Assembly (NCBI GenBank): GCA_965249745.1
Contig: OZ252252.1
Location: forward strand, 1,054,001 to 1,118,000
Direction of reading: 5' to 3'
Length of the DNA: 64,000 bases
From: JANYHH01 sp965249745
GTDB lineage: Bacteria > Deinococcota > Deinococci > Deinococcales > JAAFIG01
The notes beneath the pieces were generated by a model that saw only the letters and a list, made by a program, of their open reading frames with translations, did not search any database and was not told where the DNA came from. How positions within the stretch are numbered: the first letter of the stretch is position 1; each line of letters begins with the position of its first letter. The position numbers were made by a program, and so were the translations under genes. Positions 7,045-15,099 of this stretch are shown here, piece by piece.

Positions 7045-7336
7045 AATATCGCTTAAATCGGTATAAATTAACTGATAATGGAATAACGTTAACTAATTTA
7101 CTAGGTATTTCTTATCGCATTCTCTATAATGAAATTGACTACATACGGGAAATCAGTTACTCAGAATACATATCAATACTACTCTCCTTTCCAAGAAGAA
7201 TAAGTTTTGTCGAAACCCTTTTTTCTGGTGTAGTTGAAGTCAAAACGAATCAAAGACACTACTTTCTTTCGCCACCTGAAAATAAAGATTTTATTAAAAA
7301 TGTTGTGCAAAAACTTGGTTATAAAACCAATCCTTA
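7045..7336 (+). pseudogene. AT-rich ORF fragment without start codon
   Basis: An open frame of about 95 codons preceded by a stop and lacking any ATG, GTG or TTG near its beginning. The sequence has normal protein character (NLLGISYRILYNEIDYIREI, later FVETLFSGVVEV, ending VVQKLGYKTNP). It looks like the C-terminal part of an AT-rich gene whose 5' end was lost, plausibly an immunity-type gene next to toxin debris. No family recognised. Confidence 0.4.
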
Positions 7337-7345
7337 AATTTTAAA

Positions 7346-8648
7346 TTGATCCCTCTGTACCCGACAAAAATCAAAAGCGTGTGTCCTGCACGAACTAGAT
7401 TCGAGTCAACCCGCAACGACAGCAAGCTCAGGTCAGCCGAGTCAGTTCACAGCGCAGATCAATCTCGAGGCTCCGAGTTCCGTTCTCCCACCAAGCATCA
7501 CACCATTGTCCGCCTCGAGTATCAACGCCCCCTCGAGTCTGACGATTGTCACACCGAACGCTGGGGATGTGAGTAGTATCGTTGCACCGGGCAGCTCGAG
7601 TATTCCAAGTGTGGGGACGACCCCCTCGAGTGGTCCATCTGCGATCACACCGCCGGGGAACACGAGCATTCTGCCACCGGGAGGCTCGAGTAGTGGGATT
7701 GTGCCACCGGGAGGCAGTGTGGGTGGCTCGAGTGGGACGACTGTCAAACCGTTGGATTTTCGTTGGAATGGCGAGTGCATCTCGAGCGTATTCGGTGACG
7801 GCAATGGTGATGGGTGCAAGACGTGGGATAACGCACGTAATCTCGAGGAGGAACAACGCAAACTTGCTGCGGATATCGCAGCCGGTAACGATAAGGACGG
7901 TAAGAAAACCGCTCGCTTGACCGAATTGGTTTTGCAGGACGCTCGGAAATTCGCAGCCACGTATTTGGGCGCTGAGGCTGCGGCTGGAGTCGTGGCGATT
8001 GGCTTGTATTTGGCGGCCGCGCAGTACTCCCCGAGGGAGAACCTGCAAATCGCATTGGCGTTGCGATTGTGGGTGCGGGTTGGCCCAGCGAGCGAGGTGA
8101 GAATTGGGTTGGAAAACGTGGGTCGGTACGTTCGTCCTTACTTGGATAGTGTCAGTGCCGCTGCGAAAGCGCCGAAGTTGACGGTTGGTCCGCGTGGTCC
8201 AGTCCCAAACGTCGCGTCATTCCATCCAAATGCTCGAGGGTCGGAAGCTGAGGACGCAGTGCTGTGGGCGGTTGGCTTGAGGAAAACTCGAGATGGGGGT
8301 GGGGCTAGGGCGGAGGCTGATGGGTTCTGGGATGTCTTGCCGCTCGGGTTCTTGCTGTCTGGTTTCCTGCGGAATCTCGGAGTGAGAGCTGCTGTGGGGG
8401 CTGGTGGGGCGCTCGAGGCAGAACAATTGGCTGCATCACCGTTAGCGAAAGCATTAGCAGGGGCGTCTTCTGATCATATCGTGCTTGGGTTAGGAGCATA
8501 TGGTCTGGAAGACACAGCTTTGATTGTAGGCGGACGAACTTTACTGAACGACGGGAATTGGATGGCTACATTGGAAGCTGCCATAGCAGATCCGAATGTG
8601 ACGATTACTAGACCTCCGGCGAAAGTGGAGGCATCTGTCAAACTGTGA
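7346..8648 (+). pseudogene. Large Ser/Pro-linker protein fragment, toxin-tip-like
   Basis: The frame is open from a stop just before 7346, but no good start exists before a TTG at 7506. The piece therefore looks like the 3' end of a larger gene, although expression from 7506 (380 residues) cannot be excluded. Residues before about 80 are a low-complexity Ser/Pro/Gly linker (PSSVLPP, PGGSSSG), where many Ser-Ser pairs are encoded by CTCGAG. A middle alpha-helical region with a hydrophobic Ala/Gly segment (AEAAAGVVAIGLYLAAAQY) follows, then a C-terminal domain ending GLEDTALIVGGRTLLNDGNW. Such an exchangeable C-terminal domain after a linker is typical of polymorphic toxins. No catalytic motif recognised. 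Confidence 0.45.
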
Positions 8649-8899
8649 CGAGAATCATGCCGTTATCAGTAATGATGTATGTAATTTATGCTGAGTAGCT
8701 GAAAAAAAGTGTACCCGAACGACCAGGTTCGCACCGCGTAGGGCAGGCTCGAGCGGCGGCGGAAGCGCGAAGGCAGTACGTGGGAAGCAATGCCACGTCC
8801 CGCTCCTCGGCAGCACTCGAGTTGTGCGGGGCTCAAGTGCTTTGCTACACGCGCTGGTTTCGCAACCATCCAATCACACCCGTCAACCCTTGCCACCCC
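8649..8899. other. Intergenic stretch, no gene seen
   Basis: Lies between convergent ORFs. I see no coding sequence with a credible start and no strong terminator. It contains two CTCGAG palindromes. Confidence 0.4.
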
Positions 8900-9298
8900 T
8901 CACCTCCTCCCTCGAGCTTGCAGCACCCGCGCCACCTCGAGTACCCGCGCTAAACTCGCACTCGCGTACTTGCTGGCTTCGTAACGCTGAATCTGCTGCG
9001 GTTTCAACTTCAGAGCCGCTGCCAGTTGCGCCTGCGTCAACCCGACCGCGACCCGCGCTTGAATAAGGCGCTCCGCGATGCCTTGCAGCGGCTCGAGTTC
9101 AATGCTAACCTCGCCTCGCCGCAATTGTTCATACGCCTCGAGTTGCGCTGACAGCACGTCAATCTCACTTTGCACCGCGTCGCGCATCAGTTGCACCTCG
9201 AGACTGTCCTGATCGCCTCGCAGGGTGTTGGCGAGTGTGACTTTGAAGCCCTCGAGTTGCGTTTTGGTGAAGTGGTACTGGCGTTGATTTTCGATCAT
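8900..9298 (-). CDS. XRE-family antitoxin
   Basis: A 132-residue protein. The N-terminal part (MIENQRQYHFTKTQLEGF, then a long helix to about residue 65) is typical of antitoxins paired with nucleotidyltransferase-like partners. Residues about 77-125 form a Cro/C1-type HTH (LIQARVAVGLTQAQLAAAL, QQIQRYEASKYASASLARV). It begins 10 bp after the toxin-like gene on the same strand, giving the toxin-first order known for this pairing. It is expected to bind the partner protein and repress the shared promoter. Confidence 0.7.
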   Translation of the reverse strand: MIENQRQYHFTKTQLEGFKVTLANTLRGDQDSLEVQLMRDAVQSEIDVLSAQLEAYEQLRRGEVSIELEPLQGIAERLIQARVAVGLTQAQLAAALKLKPQQIQRYEASKYASASLARVLEVARVLQARGRR

Positions 9299-9308
9299 GG
9301 TTCGCTCC

Positions 9309-9764
9309 TCATGGTTGACGGGTCAGGGTACTCAGCTCGATACGAATGATGCCCTTGGGTTGCTGGTTACGGTCGGTTTGGAAGAATTCGAGAAAGCTCA
9401 ATCCGTTCGGGGAGGCTGGTAGTGCGGCTGGAAAGCATTCGCAACTAAATTTTTGTTTCATGTTGGCTCGCGCATTGCTGAAGTCCAGCAGGCTTGGCTC
9501 GAGGGTTCGCAGTTGCTGTAAATCGGTGTTGGTGTGGTCGTAGCACAGGTCAATGTCGCCAGGTTGGTCTTTGTGTGTGGTGAAACTGCCATCAATCCAA
9601 GCGTTTGGGCAGCCGCAGGTGTGTAACAATGTCAGTACAGCGTGGAGTCCGTTGGTCATCGTTTGGCGGTGCGTGTTCCAGGCGAAGCGTTGCGTGAATT
9701 CTGTCCATGTGCGGGTGTGAATGCCGGGTAGGAGGTTGCCTTGCGCGTCAAAGTTGAGCGACAT
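9309..9764 (-). CDS. DUF6932-like nucleotidyltransferase, putative toxin
   Basis: A 151-residue protein with a polymerase-beta-type nucleotidyltransferase signature: IDGSFTTHKDQPGDIDLCYD (residues about 57-76) supplies the GS turn and the DxD-type acidic pair. A LLDFSNARANMKQKF segment and the C-terminal FLEFFQTDRNQQPKGIIRI match the DUF6932 family as I know it. These genes lie immediately upstream of an XRE protein with an N-terminal IENxRQY segment, as here. The likely role is a toxin modifying a nucleic acid or protein, neutralised by 8900-9298. The target is unknown. Confidence 0.65.
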   Translation of the reverse strand: MSLNFDAQGNLLPGIHTRTWTEFTQRFAWNTHRQTMTNGLHAVLTLLHTCGCPNAWIDGSFTTHKDQPGDIDLCYDHTNTDLQQLRTLEPSLLDFSNARANMKQKFSCECFPAALPASPNGLSFLEFFQTDRNQQPKGIIRIELSTLTRQP

Positions 9765-9779
9765 TCACACAACAATATC

Positions 9780-10230
9780 GTTGCATTGCTGAGATGTCAA
9801 ACCAGTGCGAACTCGAGCGCCACCCCACTGCAAGCCCCGGTGACGCCGCTGTCCACGCAAGTGAAGAGAACCGAGCGCGATCCAAGCCCCTGGCACCTCA
9901 CACCGCCCTCGAACGATCCTGGGAGCATCACACCGCCCGCCTCGAGCAAACCACAAGCCCAATCTCAAAGCTTCTCGAGTGGGACAACATTGAATCTGAA
10001 CACGACCGTCTCGAGTCAACCGGTGAGTACCCCGAGTGTGGGTGTGCAAGCCTTCAGCGTCTCAGGAGCGACTACGAATGCTGCATCCACCTCGAGCAAT
10101 GCAACCACAACCAGCGGCAATAATAAATAGAAATTCTCGAGTCGGATCAATTTGGAAGCGCCAAGTTCAGTTCTGCCGCCAAGGATCACCCATTGTCCGC
10201 CTCGAGCATTTCCAGCCCCTCGAGCGTCCC
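9780..10230 (+). pseudogene. Ser/Thr/Pro-linker fragments related to 7346-8648
   Basis: The frame 9780-10130 encodes a low-complexity Ser/Thr/Pro tail (TPPASSKPQAQSQSF, TTNAASTSSNATTTSGNNK) with no domain. Next, 10139-10230 repeats the linker-coding DNA found at 7450-7545: ATCAATTTGGAAGCGCCAAG against ATCAATCTCGAGGCTCCGAG, then the shared CATTGTCCGCCTCGAG. The second copy has lost a base and is out of frame. These are degraded copies of the same toxin-linker sequence, flanking the NTase/XRE pair. Confidence 0.5.
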
Positions 10231-10319
10231 GAACGCGATTTTCACATACGCTTTGCTACTGCGTTGGTCTCGAGCTGAACGACGGAAGGGGATCACCGGA
10301 ATCAGCTTTGCTTCACTCA

Positions 10320-10364
10320 TTTGCAACCTGCAAGTCGTCGGTTCAAATCCGACGATCAGCTCCG
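10320..10364 (+). tRNA. Second tRNA 3' half remnant
   Basis: GTCGG-TTCAAAT-CCGAC is a perfect T-arm (10337-10353), followed by a 7-nt acceptor strand GATCAGC and T-CC. Upstream, TTTGCAACCTGCAAGTC has the length of an anticodon loop, 3' stem and variable loop, but no 5' half or D-arm exists. The anticodon could be TGC (Ala) or GCA (Cys); the discriminator T favours Cys. CCA is not encoded. It is either an attachment-site scar of another element or a decayed tRNA. Confidence 0.5.
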
Positions 10365-10381
10365 CGAAACAAAGCCCCCCG

Positions 10382-10430
10382 CGAAACGTTAACCGCTCGA
10401 GGTGGACCCTGCTCGAGCGGTTAACTTTCG
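10382..10430. terminator. Strong CTCGAG-containing hairpin
   Basis: CGAAACGTTAACCGCTCGAG pairs almost perfectly with CTCGAGCGGTTAACTTTCG around a 10-nt loop. It lies just after the tRNA fragment. No U-tract is seen, so termination is plausible but not certain. Confidence 0.5.
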
Positions 10431-10561
10431 TGCCGATGCCACAACGCTGATGCGTCTCAGCTCGAGGTTGGGCATAATTTGTCCCTGGGCGAATCTGGGC
10501 TTCTTCGCGCAGTGTCACTGCCCGTTCTCCACGACTCGAGACTAGAAAATGTCTGAAAATA

Positions 10562-10591
10562 GAAGAAACCACGTTTAAGACGTGGTTTCTT
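10562..10591 (-). terminator. Terminator of the tRNA-Phe/Asp transcript
   Basis: GAAGAAACCACG and CGTGGTTTCTTC form a 12-bp perfect stem with a 6-7 nt loop, immediately 3' of tRNA-Phe on the minus strand. A moderately T-rich stretch (TATTTTCAGACATTTT) follows on that strand. Confidence 0.75.
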
Positions 10592-10592
10592 C

Positions 10593-10668
10593 TGGTGGCA
10601 AAGGCCGGAGTTGAACCGGCGACACTGCGATTTTCAGTCGCATGCTCTACCAACTGAGCTACTTTGCC
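10593..10668 (-). tRNA. tRNA-Phe(GAA)
   Basis: A complete 76-nt cloverleaf on the minus strand. The acceptor stem is GGCAAAG/CTTTGCC, the D-arm contains AGTTGGTAGAG, the anticodon loop is CTGAAAA (anticodon GAA), the T-arm is GCCGG-TTCAACT-CCGGC, and CCA is encoded. It is transcribed after tRNA-Asp from the promoter at 10815-10843 and followed by the hairpin at 10562-10591. Confidence 0.95.
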
Positions 10669-10701
10669 GCAAATCTCCCCACCGCGACCTGGTGGGGATT
10701 C

Positions 10702-10777
10702 TGGCGGATCGGACGGGATTTGAACCCGCGACCACCCGCGTGACAGGCGGGTATGCTAACCGCTGCACCACCGATCC
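10702..10777 (-). tRNA. tRNA-Asp(GTC)
   Basis: A complete 76-nt cloverleaf on the minus strand. The acceptor stem is GGATCGG/CCGATCC with discriminator G and encoded CCA. The anticodon stem-loop is CCCGC-CTGTCAC-GCGGG (anticodon GTC), and the T-arm is GCGGG-TTCAAAT-CCCGT. It is separated by 33 bp from tRNA-Phe, so the two are cotranscribed. Confidence 0.95.
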
Positions 10778-10814
10778 AGAGGCTTTGCAGCGCCCCCTTT
10801 CGGGAGCGGACGCG

Positions 10815-10843
10815 AGTATAACGGGCATGGTGGGAGGTGTCAA
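10815..10843 (-). promoter_or_regulatory. Consensus sigma-70 promoter for tRNA-Asp/Phe
   Basis: On the minus strand, TTGACA (10843-10838) is followed after exactly 17 bp by TATACT (10820-10815). Both boxes match or nearly match the vegetative consensus. The promoter is about 38 bp upstream of tRNA-Asp. Confidence 0.85.
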
Positions 10844-10852
10844 CACTCCCGG

Positions 10853-10979
10853 CTCGAGGGGGGTGCATCTCATTTGAGTGGGGTGTCGTAGCCTGATGAA
10901 GGGATGCATTGGCTGATGCCGATGATGGTCCGGTGCGAGGCTTTTCCGACCCCACACCCGTGAGATGCACCCGCTCGAG
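10853..10979. repeat. Imperfect long inverted repeat (127 bp)
   Basis: The left arm reads CTCGAGGGGGGTGCATCTCA then GTGGGGT; the right arm, read in complement, is CTCGAGCGGGTGCATCTCA then GTGGGGT. Similarity covers about 40 bp per arm with small mismatches. I see no flanking direct repeat and no ORF inside. It could be a decayed small transposable element or a structured RNA between the tRNA promoter and the GH31 gene. Confidence 0.5.
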
Positions 10980-11021
10980 GGTTGATGGAAGCCTTCGTGG
11001 GCGGGTTGTAACATTCAACTC

Positions 11022-13406
11022 ATGCGTTTCCAAAATTCGCAACAGCTTCCCGATCACGTCACAGCCTGTGGCGAGGTCGCGGCGGCCGAGATCAGCGCTC
11101 CGTTGCCGGGCGTGATTCGCGCCCGGTTCGCGCCGAACGCACGAACCTCGAGTTTTTTGTTTCCGGCGTTGGAGGCAAAAGAGTCCTGGGCGGTGATTGG
11201 CAATGGGCTGTTACCCGTGCAATCGCTCGAGGAGGGGGGATTATTGAGCGTCGAAGCGGACGGGGCGCATTTTGAACTGAATTTGCGTTCCGGCGCGTGG
11301 AAGTTCTGGGGCGAGGATTCCAGGTTGCTGTGCGAGGGGTTGGACGTGAGCGGCACGGTCAAAAATCAGTATCCCCTGAACGAATTCACCGCTACGCTAA
11401 CGCTCAGCGCACCACCCGGCGAGGCGTACCTGGGCTTTGGGGAGAAAGTCGGCGGGTTGAACAAGCGCGGGATGCATTTCACGTTTTGGAACACCGATGT
11501 CGTGCCGCATCACCCGGACACCGACCCGCTCTACCAGAGCATTCCGTTTTTTATTGGGCTGCGCGATGGTATCGCCTGGGGCTGCTTCGTGGACGAATCG
11601 TGGCGCAGTGAGGTGGACGTGGCCCGCGACGACCCGACCCGGCTGCGCTTCTCCTCGAGCGGCCCGGAGCTGGACCTGTACCTGATCGCCGGACCGTCCT
11701 TGCAACGGGTCGTGGAGCGTTACACAGCGCTGACCGGGCGCACGCCGCTCGCGCCGCTCTGGGCCTTGGGGAAGCAGCAATCGCGCTGGGGCTACGAGTC
11801 CGAACGCGAGATTCGCGCGGTGATCGAGGGGTACAAGCGTCACAACCTGCCGCTGGACGCGGTGTACACCGACATTGACTATCAGGACGGCTACAAGGTC
11901 TGGCGTTGGGATGGGAGCCGCTACCCTGATCCGGCCGGGTTGATTCGAGACGCGGCGCTCGAGGGGGTGAAGGTCATCCCGATCGTTGATCCGGGTATCA
12001 AACTGGAAGCCGGGTATAGCGTCTACGACGAAGCGCTTGCCAACGATTATCTGGTGCGATTGGACAGGGGAGATGTCCTGGTCGGAGAGGTCTGGCCGCG
12101 CCCGGCGGTCTTCCCGGATTTCACTCGCGCCGAGGTGCGCCGCTGGTGGGGCGATCAGCACCAGGCGTTCACCGATATTGGCATCGCGGGTTTCTGGAAC
12201 GACATGAACGAACCCTCGTGCTTTTCGTTGCAGGGCACGGGCGGCGGCTTCACCTCGGATGGGAACCTGTCTGATGGGGTCGGTAGGGTGGAGGGCAAGA
12301 CGCTCCCCTACGATGCCCGTCACGGCGAACGTCGTCACCTTGAGGTTCACAACGCCTACGGACTGACGATGTGCCAGTCCACCAGGGAAGCGTTGCTGCG
12401 GCTGCGACCTGACCGGCGACCGTTCGTGCTAACGCGGGCGGGCTTCGCGGGCATCCAGCGCTACAGCGCCGTTTGGACGGGGGATAACAGCTCGTACTGG
12501 GCGCATTTGGAAAGTTCGATCACGATGTTGTTGGGACTGGGACTGAGCGGCGTGGCCTTCACCGGGGCGGACATTCCCGGTTTCGCCGGGGAACCGAGCG
12601 CGGAGTTAACCCTGCGCTGGTATCAGCTCGGGGTGTTCTATCCGCTAATGCGCAACCATAGCGCCAAGGGCACGCCGTACCAGGAACCGTGGCGATTCGG
12701 TGCGGCCACCCTCAGCCTCGTGCGCGAGGCGTTGACGCTACGGTATCGCTTGTTGCCAGCGCTCTACACGCTGATGTGGGGGGCAACAGTGACCGGCTTG
12801 CCGGTGCTGCGCCCGCTGTCCATGTTGGACCAAGCCGACCCGGAATGCCTGAACGCGAACGACAGTTTCCTGTTCGGGGACGCCCTCCTGGTGGCACCCG
12901 TCGTGCGACCTGGAGGCACCAAGCGACTGGTCTACTTGCCACGGGGCGCGTGGCTCGAGTTTCACAATTTTCAGCCCGGCGCGGTCTTGTCAGGGGAGCA
13001 GTTCGTGGTCGCAGACGCGCCGCCGGAGGGAACGCCGGTCTACCTGAGAGCCGGGAGTGGGCTGGCACTGACGGCCTCTGCCCGGCACACGACGACCGCC
13101 AATTGGCACAGCCTGGAATGGCACTTGCATGCGGCGGCAACCGTGGAAACGGTGCTCTACGAGGATGCGGGCGATGGCTACGGGGCGTCCAGGGTGACGC
13201 GGATCACGGGCAGTCTCGAGGGTGACAGCTTGCGGCTCGAGCGGACCGTTACGGGAGACTTATCCCCCGAGCGAAACCTCGAGACGCTGTACATTTACGG
13301 CTTGCAAACCGTCTCTGGGGTTTCCGGGGCGCGATCCCATTCTTTTTTGGAAGGCGTGCTGCGCGTGGAACTGAGCGCCGATTGGACGCGTTTAGAGGTC
13401 GGCTAA
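11022..13406 (+). CDS. GH31 alpha-glucosidase
   Basis: A 794-residue glycoside hydrolase of family 31, hydrolysing terminal alpha-glucosidic bonds. The N-terminal beta-sandwich contains the family signature AYLGFGEKVGGLNKRG (about residues 130-146). The catalytic TIM barrel starts near residue 240 (PPLWALGKQQSRWGY-like). The nucleophile lies in FWNDMNEPSCF and the acid/base in WTGDNSSYWAHL. MRNHSAKGTPYQEPW is a substrate-site segment, and C-terminal beta domains follow. No signal peptide is present, so it is probably cytoplasmic and works on imported maltodextrins or other alpha-glucosides. It is monocistronic or leads into the SagB-like gene. Confidence 0.92.
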   Translation: MRFQNSQQLPDHVTACGEVAAAEISAPLPGVIRARFAPNARTSSFLFPALEAKESWAVIGNGLLPVQSLEEGGLLSVEADGAHFELNLRSGAWKFWGEDSRLLCEGLDVSGTVKNQYPLNEFTATLTLSAPPGEAYLGFGEKVGGLNKRGMHFTFWNTDVVPHHPDTDPLYQSIPFFIGLRDGIAWGCFVDESWRSEVDVARDDPTRLRFSSSGPELDLYLIAGPSLQRVVERYTALTGRTPLAPLWALGKQQSRWGYESEREIRAVIEGYKRHNLPLDAVYTDIDYQDGYKVWRWDGSRYPDPAGLIRDAALEGVKVIPIVDPGIKLEAGYSVYDEALANDYLVRLDRGDVLVGEVWPRPAVFPDFTRAEVRRWWGDQHQAFTDIGIAGFWNDMNEPSCFSLQGTGGGFTSDGNLSDGVGRVEGKTLPYDARHGERRHLEVHNAYGLTMCQSTREALLRLRPDRRPFVLTRAGFAGIQRYSAVWTGDNSSYWAHLESSITMLLGLGLSGVAFTGADIPGFAGEPSAELTLRWYQLGVFYPLMRNHSAKGTPYQEPWRFGAATLSLVREALTLRYRLLPALYTLMWGATVTGLPVLRPLSMLDQADPECLNANDSFLFGDALLVAPVVRPGGTKRLVYLPRGAWLEFHNFQPGAVLSGEQFVVADAPPEGTPVYLRAGSGLALTASARHTTTANWHSLEWHLHAAATVETVLYEDAGDGYGASRVTRITGSLEGDSLRLERTVTGDLSPERNLETLYIYGLQTVSGVSGARSHSFLEGVLRVELSADWTRLEVG

Positions 13407-13502
13407 CAGCAGCCGTTGAAGCGTGGTAGGCTCTCGCATCAAAAAGACTGCTCTCCCACCGGGGATTCGGGATGGCAGGGAAATGGCTCGAGGGGCGGGC
13501 GA

Positions 13503-14231
13503 GTGAAAGATTCCATCGGCGATAAATTTGCGGATCAGACGAAGCTGAAGCGTGGCGATACCTTCCCGGTCGGGAAGCGCATCCCGGCCTTCAAGGTGTA
13601 CGCCAGCCCGCTGGAAACCGTGCGCTTGCCCGCACCGAAACTGAAGGGTGGGGCGGGTCTGTGGAGCGTCGTGGCGGCGCGCCGCTCGCAAGCCCCGGAG
13701 ATCGGCGCGTCCATCACCCCGTCCGAGGTCGCGCAACTCCTCTGGGCCGCCCAGGGCGTCACCGGGGAACGACCCAAGGGCAGTCACACCAGCCTGCCGT
13801 ACCGCACCACGCCGAGCCTCAGCGGGGCGTATCCCCTGGAGGCGTACCTGATCGCCCGCAGTGTCACCGATACCTTCGCGGGCGTGTACCACTACGTCGT
13901 GCGCGAACACCAGTTGGAACAAGTGAAAATCGGTGATGTCACCCGCGACCTCTCGAGCGCACTGCTGGGTGACGACACCGTGGAGATCGCCGCCTGCGCG
14001 ATCGTGCTCACAGGGGTGGTAGAGCGCGTCATCGCGGCCCACGGCGAGCGCGGTTACCGCTACCTGTACACCGAGGCTGGCTTTGCGGCGCAGAATATTT
14101 TATTGGCGGGTACGGCGCTGGGCTTAAGCGTCCAAGCCAACAGCACCTTCTTCGACGACGATCTGTGCTTCCTCTTGGGCGTCCAAGGCAACCGCGAGTT
14201 ACCGCTGACCGTGATCCTGGTCGGACGCTAA
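13503..14231 (+). CDS. SagB/ThcOx-type nitroreductase-fold dehydrogenase
   Basis: About 242 residues from the GTG at 13503; the open frame extends further upstream, but this start precedes the first conserved residues. It is a flavin-dependent nitroreductase-fold protein of the SagB type. Motifs include the early SVVAARRSQ, GSHTSLPYRTTPS, SGAYPLEAYLIA, and the C-terminal EAGFAAQNILLAGTALGLSV and FFDDDLCFLLGV. SagB proteins oxidise azolines in peptide maturation clusters, but many stand-alone members have unknown substrates. No YcaO or precursor peptide lies nearby, so a generic FMN oxidoreductase role is more likely. Confidence 0.8.
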   Translation: MKDSIGDKFADQTKLKRGDTFPVGKRIPAFKVYASPLETVRLPAPKLKGGAGLWSVVAARRSQAPEIGASITPSEVAQLLWAAQGVTGERPKGSHTSLPYRTTPSLSGAYPLEAYLIARSVTDTFAGVYHYVVREHQLEQVKIGDVTRDLSSALLGDDTVEIAACAIVLTGVVERVIAAHGERGYRYLYTEAGFAAQNILLAGTALGLSVQANSTFFDDDLCFLLGVQGNRELPLTVILVGR

Positions 14232-14241
14232 CCACCCTGTC

Positions 14242-14733
14242 ATGTCAGACTCGAGCCTCATCACCGCAGCCCCTCGAGTGTTGGTCTACGGCACGTTGAA
14301 ACGCGGCTTCGTCAACTTTCCTGCCATGCAAGGGCTGGGCGTAACCAGAGTCCAGAAAGCGCTGCTGCGCGGGGTGCGCCTGTACAACCTGCCCAACCCC
14401 GGTCGCCCCTACCCATACCCGGCACTGCTGCGCGGGCGCGGCACGATCCTCGGGGAGCTGCACACGCTCTCCACCGACTTGGAGCCAGAGGATGCCCTGC
14501 GCGTCCTGGATCATCTGGAGTTTGAAGGCTACGAGTACCGTCGAGTGCGATGCTGGGCGCGACTGCGTGGACAGCCCGTGCGCGCCTGGGTGTACCTGTA
14601 CGCCTCGAGCGGGTTGCTGTTCAGGAAGGGCGGCGTGCCGCACGAGCGCGTCTGGTGGCGTGCCACGGGGAGGCAGTCAGATAGTCGCGCCACGGGCAAA
14701 CAGTCTAATAATCGCGCCACGAGCAGGCGATAA
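14242..14733 (+). CDS. Gamma-glutamylcyclotransferase-like protein
   Basis: 163 residues. The N-terminal LVYGTLKRGFVNFPAM is the YGTL signature of the GGCT/AIG2-like fold, and EPEDALRVLDHLEFEGYEY carries the region of the catalytic Glu. Family members cleave gamma-glutamyl groups to release 5-oxoproline or act on related amines. It starts 10 bp after the SagB-like gene. The C-terminal 25 residues (about 139-163) are a degenerate threefold repeat of RATGRQSDS / RATGKQSNN / RATSRR. These come from tandem GCGCCACG-containing DNA and are unlike the family, so the true domain probably ends near residue 138. Confidence 0.75.
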   Translation: MSDSSLITAAPRVLVYGTLKRGFVNFPAMQGLGVTRVQKALLRGVRLYNLPNPGRPYPYPALLRGRGTILGELHTLSTDLEPEDALRVLDHLEFEGYEYRRVRCWARLRGQPVRAWVYLYASSGLLFRKGGVPHERVWWRATGRQSDSRATGKQSNNRATSRR

Positions 14734-15099
14734 AGCCCAAACACATAACACGCCACCCTCGAGAAATCTGCTGCCTTCCTCCAAGTCCTATTGATTCGCG
14801 TCGCTCGCGCTGAAAGCTGTTCCCTGTTCTAGACAGGGTTTGGGTTCGCTCCTTGTCAAGCTGAACATGCGCGGATCAGCAACTTCAATAATGCAGAGTT
14901 TGCGCGTGCCAGACTAGACTTTTGGAAAGGCGAACCAGGGGCGATCTGCAAGAATTGCTGACCATCGGCTCGAGCTGAAAATTCTTGGACGAACCTTTGA
15001 ACCTGTTCAACGTCCTATAGCCCTGACGGGCACTCCGAAAATTGCGCCACGGGCAGGGGAAGCGTGTAGACTCAGGCGACAGATTCCTGGGAGGTTTCT
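14734..15099. other. Intergenic stretch, no gene seen
   Basis: No credible ORF. It contains a short hairpin CCCTGT-tctag-ACAGGG (about 14822-14838) that could terminate the upstream genes. At 15046-15053 a GCGCCACGGGCA segment resembles the repeat in the 3' end of the preceding gene. The promoter of the lipoprotein gene at 15100 must lie here. Confidence 0.4.

Noticed and set aside
10186..10653. Minus-strand ORF with VGFEPTTCRLQ
   Set aside because: Antisense shadow of the second tRNA 3' half; no independent coding evidence.
11397..12350. 317-codon minus-strand ORF inside the GH31 gene
   Set aside because: Lies entirely opposite a gene with clear GH31 motifs; high-GC antisense frame without a domain.
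13503..14231. Thiazole/oxazole peptide (SagBCD) biosynthesis cluster
   Set aside because: Only the SagB-type oxidoreductase is present; no YcaO, SagC or precursor peptide is nearby.
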